A DNA stretch of 64,000 nucleotides from Rhodophyticola sp017644125 (GTDB lineage: Bacteria > Pseudomonadota > Alphaproteobacteria > Rhodobacterales > Rhodobacteraceae): the NCBI RefSeq assembly GCF_042140125.1, contig NZ_CP159473.1; one strand, written 5' to 3'. Below are positions 34,932 through 42,906 of this stretch, one piece after another. The position numbers were made by a program, and so were the translations under genes. The notes under the pieces are model-generated. The model saw only the letters and a program-made list of their open reading frames with translations, had not been told where the DNA came from and searched no databases. The first letter of the stretch is position 1; the number at the start of each line of letters is the position of its first letter.

Positions 34932-36082
34932 CGCCGCTCCCCCGCGGCCAGCGGCGTGGCCGGCGGCCGATCGGGCACCCGCCCGTAAACCTCTGGCAGC
35001 GAACAAGTTTCAAGATGCGGCATCACCTTTTGCCCGAACTGGCGGCATTCCTCCAGATGCGGATATCCCGAGAAGATGAAGGCCCGGATACCCATCTTCC
35101 GATAGGCCTCGATCTCGCTGAGCACCTGATCCGTCGAGCCCACCAGCGCCGCCCCGCAGCCCGACCGCGCGCGGCCGATCCCGGTCCAGAGATTGGGCTC
35201 CACATAGCCGAACTTATCGGCCAGTTCCCGCGCCTTGGCCTGATGTGCGACACCAAGTGAAATGCTGTCATGGGCACGGTCACGGATCAGCTTGCCATAG
35301 TCATCGTCCAGCTTGCTGGCCAGATATTCGGCATATTCCCGTGCTTCGGCTTCGGTGTCGCGCACAATCATGTGAACGCGCAGCCCGTAATCCAGGGTTC
35401 TGCCATATCTGTCAGCAACTTCGTGGACGTCCTTCATGCGCTGCGCGATCTGCTCCTTGGGCTCGGGCCACATCAGATACACGTCGCAATGCTGGCCGCA
35501 CAACTCAAGCGCCGCCGGGCTGTACCCGCCGAAATACAGAAGCGGCCCGCCCGTCTGATACGGTTTTGCCGGATCGGTGGTCAGCCCCTCGAACTCGTAG
35601 ACATCGCCCTTGTAGCTGATCTCATCCTGGGTCCAAGCCTGTTTCAGGATCTCGACCACCTCGCGGGACCGTTGATATCTAAGGGAACTTTCGGCTTTTT
35701 CACCCGGAAAATCGGAGGAGATGATATTGACCGTCAAGCGCCCCTTCAGCATGTGATCGAGGGTCGCGATGGTGCGCGCCAGCATGATCGGCTGCATTTC
35801 TCCGCAGCGGACGGCGGCAAGCATGTTGATCCTCTCGGTGATCGGCGCACAGCCCGCAACGAAGCTCAGCGTGTCCTGCCCGACCTGATAGGAACTGGGG
35901 CAAAGAATGTTCCTGAAGCCCTGATTTTCAGCCTCTTTCAGGATCGCGGAGCAATGCTCCCAACTGGATCTGAGGGAACCGTCGGGCACCCCGAGAAACT
36001 GATAATCGTCGGAGCAGAGTGCTGCGAACCACGAGATTTCCGCGGCATCCAGGTCGGCTGACGTGACGGGCACAACTGTCAT
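34928..36082 (-). CDS. FMNH2-dependent sulfonate monooxygenase, SsuD/SmoC-like (candidate sulfoquinovose monooxygenase)
   Basis: A 384-residue luciferase-like flavin monooxygenase. The start at 36082 follows GGGGAGGA by six bases. The SsuD active site is conserved: Cys61 (LCPSS), Arg235 and His237 (GLRVHMIVRDT), Arg306 (RARSGCG) and Tyr340 (SGYPHLEE) correspond to E. coli SsuD Cys54, Arg226, His228, Arg297 and Tyr331, with identical spacing from Arg235 to Tyr340. SsuD-type enzymes cleave C-S bonds to give sulfite and an aldehyde. No ssuABC or ssuE genes are near; instead a coupled aldo-keto reductase and sugar genes surround it, so a sulfo-sugar substrate is more likely than alkanesulfonates. 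No flavin reductase is in the window. Confidence 0.87.
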   Translation of the reverse strand: MTVVPVTSADLDAAEISWFAALCSDDYQFLGVPDGSLRSSWEHCSAILKEAENQGFRNILCPSSYQVGQDTLSFVAGCAPITERINMLAAVRCGEMQPIMLARTIATLDHMLKGRLTVNIISSDFPGEKAESSLRYQRSREVVEILKQAWTQDEISYKGDVYEFEGLTTDPAKPYQTGGPLLYFGGYSPAALELCGQHCDVYLMWPEPKEQIAQRMKDVHEVADRYGRTLDYGLRVHMIVRDTEAEAREYAEYLASKLDDDYGKLIRDRAHDSISLGVAHQAKARELADKFGYVEPNLWTGIGRARSGCGAALVGSTDQVLSEIEAYRKMGIRAFIFSGYPHLEECRQFGQKVMPHLETCSLPEVYGRVPDRPPATPLAAGERR

Positions 36083-36140
36083 CTTGATCCTCCCCCGGAT
36101 GCGCAGTTTCGACTTGCGTAGCATCGGGTTTGGGGTAGAT

Positions 36141-36156
36141 CAATGGTATATCAATT
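36141..36156. promoter_or_regulatory. GntR/UTRA-type site in the divergent monooxygenase/regulator promoter
   Basis: CAATGGTATATCAATT contains the near-palindrome TGGTATATCA, similar to GntR-family operators. It lies between the divergent monooxygenase start (36082) and the regulator start (36178). An identical 16-mer occurs at 60134-60149. Confidence 0.5.
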
Positions 36157-36177
36157 TCCGCGCGGGAGGGCGCCGAG

Positions 36178-36882
36178 ATGACCGAACCGGGCGCCTTGCC
36201 GGCCTATCTCCAGATCAGCGAGCTGCTGATCCGCGACATCGCAGCGGGGCGTCTGGCCGACGGGCAGCGCCTGCCGCCGGAGCGCCGGATGGCGGCGGAT
36301 CATGGCGTGTCGGTGGTGACGCTGCGCAAGGCGCTGGCCGAGCTTGAGCGGCGCGACCTGCTGGAGCGCCGGCAGGGCTCCGGCAACACGATCCGGGCGG
36401 GACAGAACGCGCGCGGGCTGTATGCGCTCTTCCGGCTCGAACTGCTCAATGGTGGCGGCCTGCCCACGGCGCGGCTCCTTGATCTGCGCAAGATGACCAA
36501 ACCCGACGACATCCCGGATATCGGCAATGTGGTCGATTTCGGCTGGCGCATCCGGCGGCTGAGGTTTCTGAACAAGCTGGCCGTCGCGGTGGAGGAGATC
36601 TGGCTCGATGGCCGCTTCACCGGCGATATCCGCGCCGTGGATCTGAGCCAGTCCCTTTATCTCTATTACCGGGACGCGCTCCGCCTGTCGGTTTTGCGCG
36701 CCGATGACAGGGTGGGCATCGCCGAGGCGCCGGACTGGGTGCCGGACGCGTTCGGCCTTGCCGCGGGCGCCACGACCGGCCTTGTCGAGCGCCGCGCCTG
36801 GAGCCAGCATAACGAGCCGGCGGAGTTCTCCCGCACATGGTTCGACCCCGCCCGTGCGCGCTACGTGGCGCGGATCAGCTGA
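36178..36882 (+). CDS. GntR-family (HutC/UTRA) transcriptional regulator
   Basis: A 234-residue regulator with an N-terminal winged HTH (LPPERRMAADHGVSVVTLRKALAELERRDLLERRQGSG split across residues 29-66) and a C-terminal UTRA small-molecule domain (FRLELLNGGGLP onward, VEEIWLDGRF near 136). GGGAGGG lies seven bases before the start. Divergent from the sulfonate monooxygenase/aldo-keto reductase pair and co-directional with the fourth Gfo-family gene, it likely controls both. This is distinct from the FCD regulator at 24389, suggesting two regulatory circuits in the island. Confidence 0.87.
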   Translation: MTEPGALPAYLQISELLIRDIAAGRLADGQRLPPERRMAADHGVSVVTLRKALAELERRDLLERRQGSGNTIRAGQNARGLYALFRLELLNGGGLPTARLLDLRKMTKPDDIPDIGNVVDFGWRIRRLRFLNKLAVAVEEIWLDGRFTGDIRAVDLSQSLYLYYRDALRLSVLRADDRVGIAEAPDWVPDAFGLAAGATTGLVERRAWSQHNEPAEFSRTWFDPARARYVARIS

Positions 36883-36926
36883 CGCCACCCGAATGAACTG
36901 ACGTTCCACAACAGGAAAGAACGCAT

Positions 36927-38006
36927 ATGCGATACGGCATCATTGGCTGCGGCATGATGGGGCAGGAACATATCCGCAATATCCGGCTCTTGCCCGGTGT
37001 CACCGTCGCGGCGATCGCGGAGCCGGATCCGGGCATGCGGGAAACGGCGCGGGCGCTGGCCCCGGATGCCGCGTTTTGCGACAGCATCGCCGAGCTTCTG
37101 GCCCGCCCCGATATCGACGCGCTGGTGATCGCCACGCCCAATCATCAGCATCTTGCGCAACTGGAGGAAATCGCGGCGACCCGGCCCCTACCCGTCCTTG
37201 TGGAGAAGCCCGTTTACACCGATCCGGCGGAGGCGTCACGACTGGAAAAACTTCAGGTCAGCTATCCTGCCCTGATCTGGGTCGCATTGGAATATCGATA
37301 TATGCCGCCGATTGCGAAATTCCTCTCCCTGGCCCGGGAAGAGACCGGCGGCATCGCCATGCTGAGCATTCGGGAACACCGGTTTCCGTTTCTTCCGAAG
37401 GTCGGGAACTGGAACCGCTTCAATCGCAACACCGGCGGCACGATGGTCGAAAAATGCTGTCATTTCTTAGACTTGATGCGCCACGCACTGAACTCCGAAC
37501 CGGTTCGGGTGATGGCCAGTGCCGGGCAGGCCCTGAACCATCTGGAGGAGCGGTATGGCGACGAGATCCCGGATATCTGGGACCATGGCTACGTGATCGT
37601 CGATTTCGCCAACGGGGCGCGGGGAATGTTGGAATTATGCATGTTCGCCGAAGGCTCCCGCTACCAGGAAGAGCTGTCGGCGGTCGGCCCGCACGGCAAG
37701 ATCGAGGCGCTGGTGCCCGGGCCCGGACGGTTCTGGCCCGCCCATCTGGGCCCCGCCCCGGTGCCGCGCGTGATCGTCAGCCCGCGCATGCCGCAGGGCC
37801 CGCGCGAGATGGAAATTCCGGTCGATCCGACACTGCTGGAGGCCGGAGACCACAATGGCGCGACCTTCTATCAGCACCGGCTGTTTCTGGAGGCCGTGCA
37901 AAGCGGCATGCCGCCCGCGGTCAGCCTGAGCGACGGGATTGCGGCGGTGCGCATGGGGCTGGCCGCGCAGGAGGCGGCCCGCGAGGGGCGGGTCGTGACC
38001 CTGTGA
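36927..38006 (+). CDS. Gfo/Idh/MocA-family oxidoreductase 4, candidate NAD+-dependent sulfoquinovosidase
   Basis: A 359-residue Gfo/Idh/MocA enzyme. Rossmann motif GCGMMGQEH at 7-15, VLVEKPVYTD (catalytic Lys) near 94 and GGTMVEKCCHFLDLM near 170. The Arg/Trp-rich NWNRFNRNTGG stretch just before the conserved His and the absence of overlap with the other three oxidoreductases set it apart. It neighbours the sulfonate monooxygenase/aldo-keto reductase pair. A family of NAD+-dependent sulfoquinovosidases (GH188) with this fold is known from sulfoquinovose clusters, including Roseobacters, that lack a GH31 enzyme; none is seen here. The specific call is an inference. Confidence 0.75.
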   Translation: MRYGIIGCGMMGQEHIRNIRLLPGVTVAAIAEPDPGMRETARALAPDAAFCDSIAELLARPDIDALVIATPNHQHLAQLEEIAATRPLPVLVEKPVYTDPAEASRLEKLQVSYPALIWVALEYRYMPPIAKFLSLAREETGGIAMLSIREHRFPFLPKVGNWNRFNRNTGGTMVEKCCHFLDLMRHALNSEPVRVMASAGQALNHLEERYGDEIPDIWDHGYVIVDFANGARGMLELCMFAEGSRYQEELSAVGPHGKIEALVPGPGRFWPAHLGPAPVPRVIVSPRMPQGPREMEIPVDPTLLEAGDHNGATFYQHRLFLEAVQSGMPPAVSLSDGIAAVRMGLAAQEAAREGRVVTL

Positions 38007-38049
38007 TGACCGCTGGCCGGGGATCGCCTTGCCGCGTAGATTGCCCCTC

Positions 38050-38892
38050 ATGAGGGCGCGGATCACGATCGGGATAGACGGCGGGGGTAGCGGCTGCCGG
38101 GTGGCGATACGCCTGCCCGGTGGCGGGGTGCTGCGGGTCGATGGCGGTCCGGCCAACGCCTTCACCGATGCCGGGCGCGCGGGGGTCGAGATCTCGGAAA
38201 CCCTTGGGCGCGCGCTGGATCAGGCGGGGCTGACACGGGCGGTTCTGCCACGGGCCCGGATCTGCGCCGGGGTCGCGGGTTGCCGCCTGCCGCCGCTTGC
38301 CGCGGAACTGGCCGCACGGCTGCCGTTTCCCGCGCGGATCGTCGATGACAGCGAGACGACGCTTCATGGTGCCTTTGCGGGGGGCGACGGGACCTTGGCG
38401 AGCCTTGGCACCGGGTCGTTCTTCATCCGCAAGGCGGGCGGGCATCTGACCCATCTGGGGGGCTGGGGCTTTGCCCTTGGCGACGAAGGCTCGGGCGCGT
38501 GGCTGGGCCGGCGGGCGGTCGCGCTAAGCCTCAAGGCGGTGGAGGGGCGGATCGCGGCAGATGCCCTGAGCGACGCGCTGATGGCCCGGCTTGCGCCGCA
38601 TCCGCTGATCACCCTGAGGGACGCGGCGCCGGTGGATTACGCGGCGCTCGCGCCCGTGGTGCTGGACCATGCCGGATCGGCGCTTGGGCAATGCCTGATC
38701 GGGGAGGCCGTGGCCGAGGTGACCCGCGCGCTGGACGATCTGGGCCATGCCCCGGGTGCGCCGCTGGTCCTGACCGGCGGTTTCGGCAAGGCGCTCGCCA
38801 TGCATTTGCCTGAGGGGTTGCGGGCCGGTCTTGTCCCGGCGAAAGGCAGCGCGCTGGACGGGGCGCTGGCGATGGCGGCGGCGCTGCCCTGA
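38050..38892 (+). CDS. BadF/BadG/BcrA/BcrD ATPase-family sugar kinase (glucosamine/N-acetylglucosamine kinase-like)
   Basis: A 280-residue ASKHA-fold kinase. The phosphate-1 motif IGIDGGGSGCRVA lies at residues 7-19, and the phosphate-2/adenosine segments are LASLGTGSFF near 121 and LTGGFGKALA near 243. This family includes GlcNAc and glucosamine kinases. ATG at 38050 gives the normal N-terminus; TTG at 38029 with GGGGA upstream is an alternative. It follows the fourth oxidoreductase by 43 bases, so it may phosphorylate the sugar released by that pathway (glucose or a derivative). Exact substrate unknown. Confidence 0.78.
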   Translation: MRARITIGIDGGGSGCRVAIRLPGGGVLRVDGGPANAFTDAGRAGVEISETLGRALDQAGLTRAVLPRARICAGVAGCRLPPLAAELAARLPFPARIVDDSETTLHGAFAGGDGTLASLGTGSFFIRKAGGHLTHLGGWGFALGDEGSGAWLGRRAVALSLKAVEGRIAADALSDALMARLAPHPLITLRDAAPVDYAALAPVVLDHAGSALGQCLIGEAVAEVTRALDDLGHAPGAPLVLTGGFGKALAMHLPEGLRAGLVPAKGSALDGALAMAAALP

Positions 38893-39023
38893 GCGCGTTT
38901 GGGCGCGGTGCATCCGGCATGTGGGCACAATCGTCCCCCGGCTGACCGGACGGTCCGGCGCATGACACCCCCCGCGCGCCCGATGGTGTTTGCTTTTCAG
39001 GTGACCCGTGCAATGGGCCGGGC

Positions 39024-39734
39024 TCAGAGCGCCTGCCCCACCAGCGCACCGATGACCGATGTGGCGGCCATGGCCAGGACACCCCAGAGCATCACCCGCC
39101 CCGCCGCACGCAGTTTCGGTGCGCCGCCTGCCTGTGCGCCGAGCCCGCCGAGGATCGCCAGCGCAAGGAGCGTGGCAATCCCCACCGACGGCAGAACCAT
39201 CGCAAGCGGGCTCATCATGGCCACGATGAGCGGCACGCCCGCCCCGAGCGCGAAGGTCGACGCGGAGACGACGGCCGCCTGAAGCGGGCGCGGCGGCGAC
39301 AGATCGGTCAGCCCGATCTCGTCCCTGAGATGGGTGCCGAGCGCATCGGCGCGGGTCAGTTCCTGGGCCACTTCCGTGGCAAGTTCGGTGCTGAGCCCCC
39401 GGGCCCGATAGATCGCCACCAGTTCGCGCAGCTCCCCTTCGGGATTGCGCTTCAATTCGGTTTTCTCGCGCGCGATATCGGCGCGCTCCACATCCGCCTG
39501 GCTGGACACGGAAACATATTCGCCCGCCGCCATGCTCATGGCGCCGGCCACCATGCCCGCCACGCCGGCCAGGATCATCTCCACCCGGTCCGCCCCGCCG
39601 GCGGCCACCCCCACGATGAGAGACGCGGTGGACAGAATACCGTCATTGGCGCCCATGACGGCCGCGCGCAGCCAGCCGGAGCGGCCGGAGAGATGAGGTT
39701 CCTTATGGGCGGTGAAGCGATGCGTTCCGGTCAT
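39024..39734 (-). CDS. VIT1/CCC1-family transporter
   Basis: A 236-residue membrane protein of the vacuolar iron/manganese transporter-like family. The conserved first helix WLRAAVMGANDGILSTASLIVGV is followed by GMVAGAMSMAAGEYVSVSSQ, a cytoplasmic acidic helical segment (VERADIAREKTELKRNPEG) with candidate metal ligands, and three C-terminal helices. Bacterial members export Fe2+ or Mn2+. It is a single gene unrelated to the sugar island, and marks the return to ordinary chromosomal content. Confidence 0.88.
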   Translation of the reverse strand: MTGTHRFTAHKEPHLSGRSGWLRAAVMGANDGILSTASLIVGVAAGGADRVEMILAGVAGMVAGAMSMAAGEYVSVSSQADVERADIAREKTELKRNPEGELRELVAIYRARGLSTELATEVAQELTRADALGTHLRDEIGLTDLSPPRPLQAAVVSASTFALGAGVPLIVAMMSPLAMVLPSVGIATLLALAILGGLGAQAGGAPKLRAAGRVMLWGVLAMAATSVIGALVGQAL

Positions 39735-39775
39735 GGGGGTTCTTTGGACTACGGAGGGGACGGGAGGGGGCTAGC

Positions 39776-41185
39776 TCAGGTCGGCAGGCCGATCTTGCCG
39801 GGGTTGAGGATGTTGTACGGGTCGATCCCCGCCTTGATCGCCGCCATCACCTGCATGGCGGGGTCGCCCAGCTCGCGGACCAGATAGGGCGCCTTGCCCT
39901 GCCCGATGCCGTGTTCGCCGGTGCAGGTGCCATCCATCGAGATGGCCAGATCGTTCAGCCAGCCGACGAAGTTTTCGGCCCGCGCAACCTCGGCCGTGTC
40001 GTCCATGTCGATCAGCAGCAGGACATGGAAGTTGCCGTCGCCCACATGGCCCACGACCGGGGCGACGAAGCCCATCTCGGCGGTCTTCTCCTGCGCCGCG
40101 GTCACGCAATCGGCAAGGCGGGAGACTGGAACGCAGACATCGGTGGAGATGCCCTTTGCCCCCGGCCGCAGCGCAAGCGAAGCCCAGTAGGCATCGTGAC
40201 GCGCCTGCCAGAGGCGGTTGCGCTCTTCCTCCAGCGTCGTCGCCTCGAACCCGTCCGCATCGAAGTCGCCCGCGATCTCGCCAAAGGCGGCGGCCTGTTC
40301 GGCCACGCCCGTGGGCGAGCCATGAAACTCCACCAGCAGGAGCGGCGTTTCGGGCAGGCTGAGCCGGGAATAGGCGTTGACGCCCCGGACGGTCAGCGCA
40401 TCCAGCAGCTCGATCCGGGCGATGGGCAGGCCGTACTGGATGGTGGCGATCACGGTGTTGCAGGCGGCCTCCACGCTCGGAAAGGAACAGGTGGCCGCGG
40501 AAATTGCCTCCGGAATGCCCTGCAGGCGCAGCGTCAGTTCGGAGATCAGGCCAAGCGTGCCTTCGGAGCCGACCATCAGCCGGGTCAGATCGTAGCCCGC
40601 GGAGGTCTTGCGGGCGCGCGCGGCGGTTTTCAGCACCTCGCCCGAGGGCAGGACCGCTTTCAGCGCCAGCACATTGTCCTTCATCGTGCCGTAGCGGACC
40701 GCATTGGTGCCCGAGGCATTGGTCGCGGCCATCCCGCCGAGCGAGGCATCGGCGCCGGGATCGATGGGGAAGAAAAGGCCCGTGTCGCGCAGATGGGTGT
40801 TCAGCGCCTTGCGGGTCACGCCGGGCTCGATCACCACATCCATATCCTCGGGATGCACGGCTAGGATCCGGTCCATCTGGCTGAGATCGACGCTGATGCC
40901 CCCGGCGGGGGCGTTCACATGGCCTTCCAGCGAGGTGCCGGTGCCGAAGGGAATGATCGGCACACGGTGGGTGGCGCAAATGCGCACGATCTCCTGCACC
41001 TCCTCGGTCGTATGGGGAAAGACGACCGCGTCGGGGGGCTGGTTCTTCAGCCATGTCGTGGTATGGCCATGCTGTTCGCGCAGCGCGCGGCCCGTATCCA
41101 TGCGCGGGCCGAACCGTTGGGCGAGGATACCCAGAGCCGCGGTAATCCCGTCTTCGTTGCGCGGCAGATCGGCCAGAAGCGCCAT
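39776..41185 (-). CDS. FAD-linked D-lactate/glycolate dehydrogenase-type oxidase (GlcD/Dld family)
   Basis: A 469-residue PCMH/VAO-type flavoprotein. The FAD-binding half contains IPFGTGTSLEGHVNAPAGG, GADASLGGMAATNASGTN and GSEGTLGLISELTLRL; the C-terminal FAD-oxidase half has VVGHVGDGNFHVLLL and TGEHGIGQGK with the conserved His residues, ending YNILNPGKI. This is the layout of D-lactate dehydrogenase (cytochrome) and glycolate oxidase subunit GlcD. No glcE/glcF neighbours are present, which favours a stand-alone D-lactate or 2-hydroxyacid dehydrogenase. Confidence 0.9.
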   Translation of the reverse strand: MALLADLPRNEDGITAALGILAQRFGPRMDTGRALREQHGHTTTWLKNQPPDAVVFPHTTEEVQEIVRICATHRVPIIPFGTGTSLEGHVNAPAGGISVDLSQMDRILAVHPEDMDVVIEPGVTRKALNTHLRDTGLFFPIDPGADASLGGMAATNASGTNAVRYGTMKDNVLALKAVLPSGEVLKTAARARKTSAGYDLTRLMVGSEGTLGLISELTLRLQGIPEAISAATCSFPSVEAACNTVIATIQYGLPIARIELLDALTVRGVNAYSRLSLPETPLLLVEFHGSPTGVAEQAAAFGEIAGDFDADGFEATTLEEERNRLWQARHDAYWASLALRPGAKGISTDVCVPVSRLADCVTAAQEKTAEMGFVAPVVGHVGDGNFHVLLLIDMDDTAEVARAENFVGWLNDLAISMDGTCTGEHGIGQGKAPYLVRELGDPAMQVMAAIKAGIDPYNILNPGKIGLPT

Positions 41186-41682
41186 GGCGGTGGTCCTTCA
41201 CAGTTGTCTCCGGCCCAGACTATGGCCTTTTCCGCCCAAGGTGTATCGGAATTCGCGGGCCCGCCGCCGCAAGGGCCGCCCCGGGGCGCGGATGGAGGAA
41301 CAGGGGCGCGGCGCACGCCCGGCACGGCGGGGGCCGCTTATCCACAGGTTTCGGGGCGCGGACAGGGATGATTATGCAGATGTCACCGGGGCTTTACGTG
41401 GCTGACATGTTCGTCGGCAGAGTTGGCCCTGCCTGCTTTGGCCCTCCGGTCCGCGGCAGTCTGCCCTACCCGGCCCCCGGTGCTGGCCCCCAACAGCGCA
41501 GAGCCGGGACCCTTGTTCCGTCAGGCAGATTGCCGGGGACCGGAGACCTGAGGCCCCAGGCACGGCCCCCGGGGAATTACCCCCTGCGGTACGATCATTT
41601 GATGAAGTGTGGGGTGGCCCCCCGGGGCTGCCCCTATTTCTGCGGGCCCGGTGCGGCGGCGGGAAACGGGCCCCTGCCCGCG
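41186..41682. other. 497-bp gene-free GC-rich region
   Basis: No credible coding frame, tRNA or known RNA is visible between the FAD-oxidase start and the ispG stop. It contains many G/C runs (for example near 41560-41640) and one TTATCCACA nonamer (41338-41346), the DnaA-box consensus, but no cluster of such boxes. The left part must hold the promoter of the FAD oxidase. Confidence 0.6.
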
Positions 41683-42825
41683 CTACTCCGCAGCCTGGCT
41701 TGCGGCGTCTTCGGCGGCACGGGCTTGTTCAAGCTCGGCGGCCTTTTTTTCCACCTGTTCGACGATATGCTCGATCATCTCGTCATTGGACAGCTTGTGG
41801 CTCTGCTTGCCCGCAAGATAGACCATGCCGCTGCCGGCCCCGCCGCCGGTGAAGCCCACATCGGTCATCAGCGCCTCGCCCGGGCCGTTGACCACGCAGC
41901 CGATGATGCTGAGGCTCATCGGGGTCTTGATATGTTCCAGACGCTGCTCCAGCGCCTCGACCGTCCTGATCACGTCAAACCCCTGCCGCGCGCAGGACGG
42001 GCAGGAAATGATGTTGACCCCGCGATGGCGCAGGCCAAGGGATTTCAGGATTTCGAAGCCGATTTTCACCTCTTCGACCGGATCGGCGGAAAGGCTGACC
42101 CGCATCGTGTCGCCAAGTCCCGCCCATAGCAGATTGCCCAGTCCGATGGCCGATTTCACGGTGCCGCCGACAAAGCCGCCGGCCTCAGTGATGCCCAGAT
42201 GGAAGGGCGCATCGGTCTGTTCGGCTAGCATCTGATAGGCCGCGACCGTCATGAACACGTCCGACGCCTTCATGGAGATCTTGAAGTTCAGGAAGTCGTT
42301 GTCTTCGAGGATCCTGATGTGATCGAGACCGGATTCCACCATCGCATCGGGACAGGGCTCGCCGTATTTGTCGAGCAGGTGCTTTTCCAGCGATCCCGCA
42401 TTCACCCCGATCCGCATGGAGCAATTGTTGTCGCGGGCCGCCTGAATGACCTCCTTCACCCGGCTTTCGTCGCCGATATTGCCGGGGTTGATCCGCAGGC
42501 AGGCCGCGCCCGCCTCCGCCGCTTCGATGCCGCGTTTGTAGTGGAAATGGATATCCGCCACGATCGGCACCGGGCTTTCGGCCACGATCTCCTTCAGCGC
42601 CCGGGAGGACGCCTGATCCGGGACCGAGACGCGGACGATATCGGCCCCCGCCTCCGCGCAGGCCTGAACCTGCGCGATCGTGCCTTTGACATCGGTGGTC
42701 AGCGTGTTCGTCATGGTCTGCACGGTTATCGGGGCGTCCCCGCCCACGGGAACGTTGCCCACATGGATCTGCCGGGTCTTGCGGCGATCGATATTGCGCC
42801 ATGGGCGGATCGGATTATGCGACAT
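41683..42825 (-). CDS. ispG: 4-hydroxy-3-methylbut-2-en-1-yl diphosphate synthase
   Basis: Penultimate enzyme of the MEP isoprenoid pathway, an iron-sulfur protein. The 380-residue product shows GGDAPITVQTMTNTLT at about 26-41, PIVADIHFHYKRG near 90, and the cluster ligands in SCPSCARQGFD and GCVVNGPGEA in the C-terminal domain. The start at 42825 (MSHNPIRPW) fits the family and has GGAG upstream. It follows the RodZ-like gene on the same strand by 81 bases; hemA, the RodZ-like gene and ispG form a co-oriented set often conserved in Rhodobacteraceae. Confidence 0.96.
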   Translation of the reverse strand: MSHNPIRPWRNIDRRKTRQIHVGNVPVGGDAPITVQTMTNTLTTDVKGTIAQVQACAEAGADIVRVSVPDQASSRALKEIVAESPVPIVADIHFHYKRGIEAAEAGAACLRINPGNIGDESRVKEVIQAARDNNCSMRIGVNAGSLEKHLLDKYGEPCPDAMVESGLDHIRILEDNDFLNFKISMKASDVFMTVAAYQMLAEQTDAPFHLGITEAGGFVGGTVKSAIGLGNLLWAGLGDTMRVSLSADPVEEVKIGFEILKSLGLRHRGVNIISCPSCARQGFDVIRTVEALEQRLEHIKTPMSLSIIGCVVNGPGEALMTDVGFTGGGAGSGMVYLAGKQSHKLSNDEMIEHIVEQVEKKAAELEQARAAEDAASQAAE

Positions 42826-42906
42826 GCGCGAAAACTCCGTCGGATCGGCGTGACAGTCAGATTGAAAGATAGGCCGACCTGGCCGCGGGCACAACGCCCT
42901 CGGGCC

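Noticed and set aside
39771..41201. 476-codon alternative frame on the same strand as the FAD oxidase
   Set aside because: Translation is Arg/Gly/Asp-rich and lacks flavoprotein motifs that are clear in the 39776-41185 frame.
41338..41346. Single TTATCCACA DnaA box
   Set aside because: One box without clustering, AT-rich unwinding region or dnaA/parAB genes does not make an origin.
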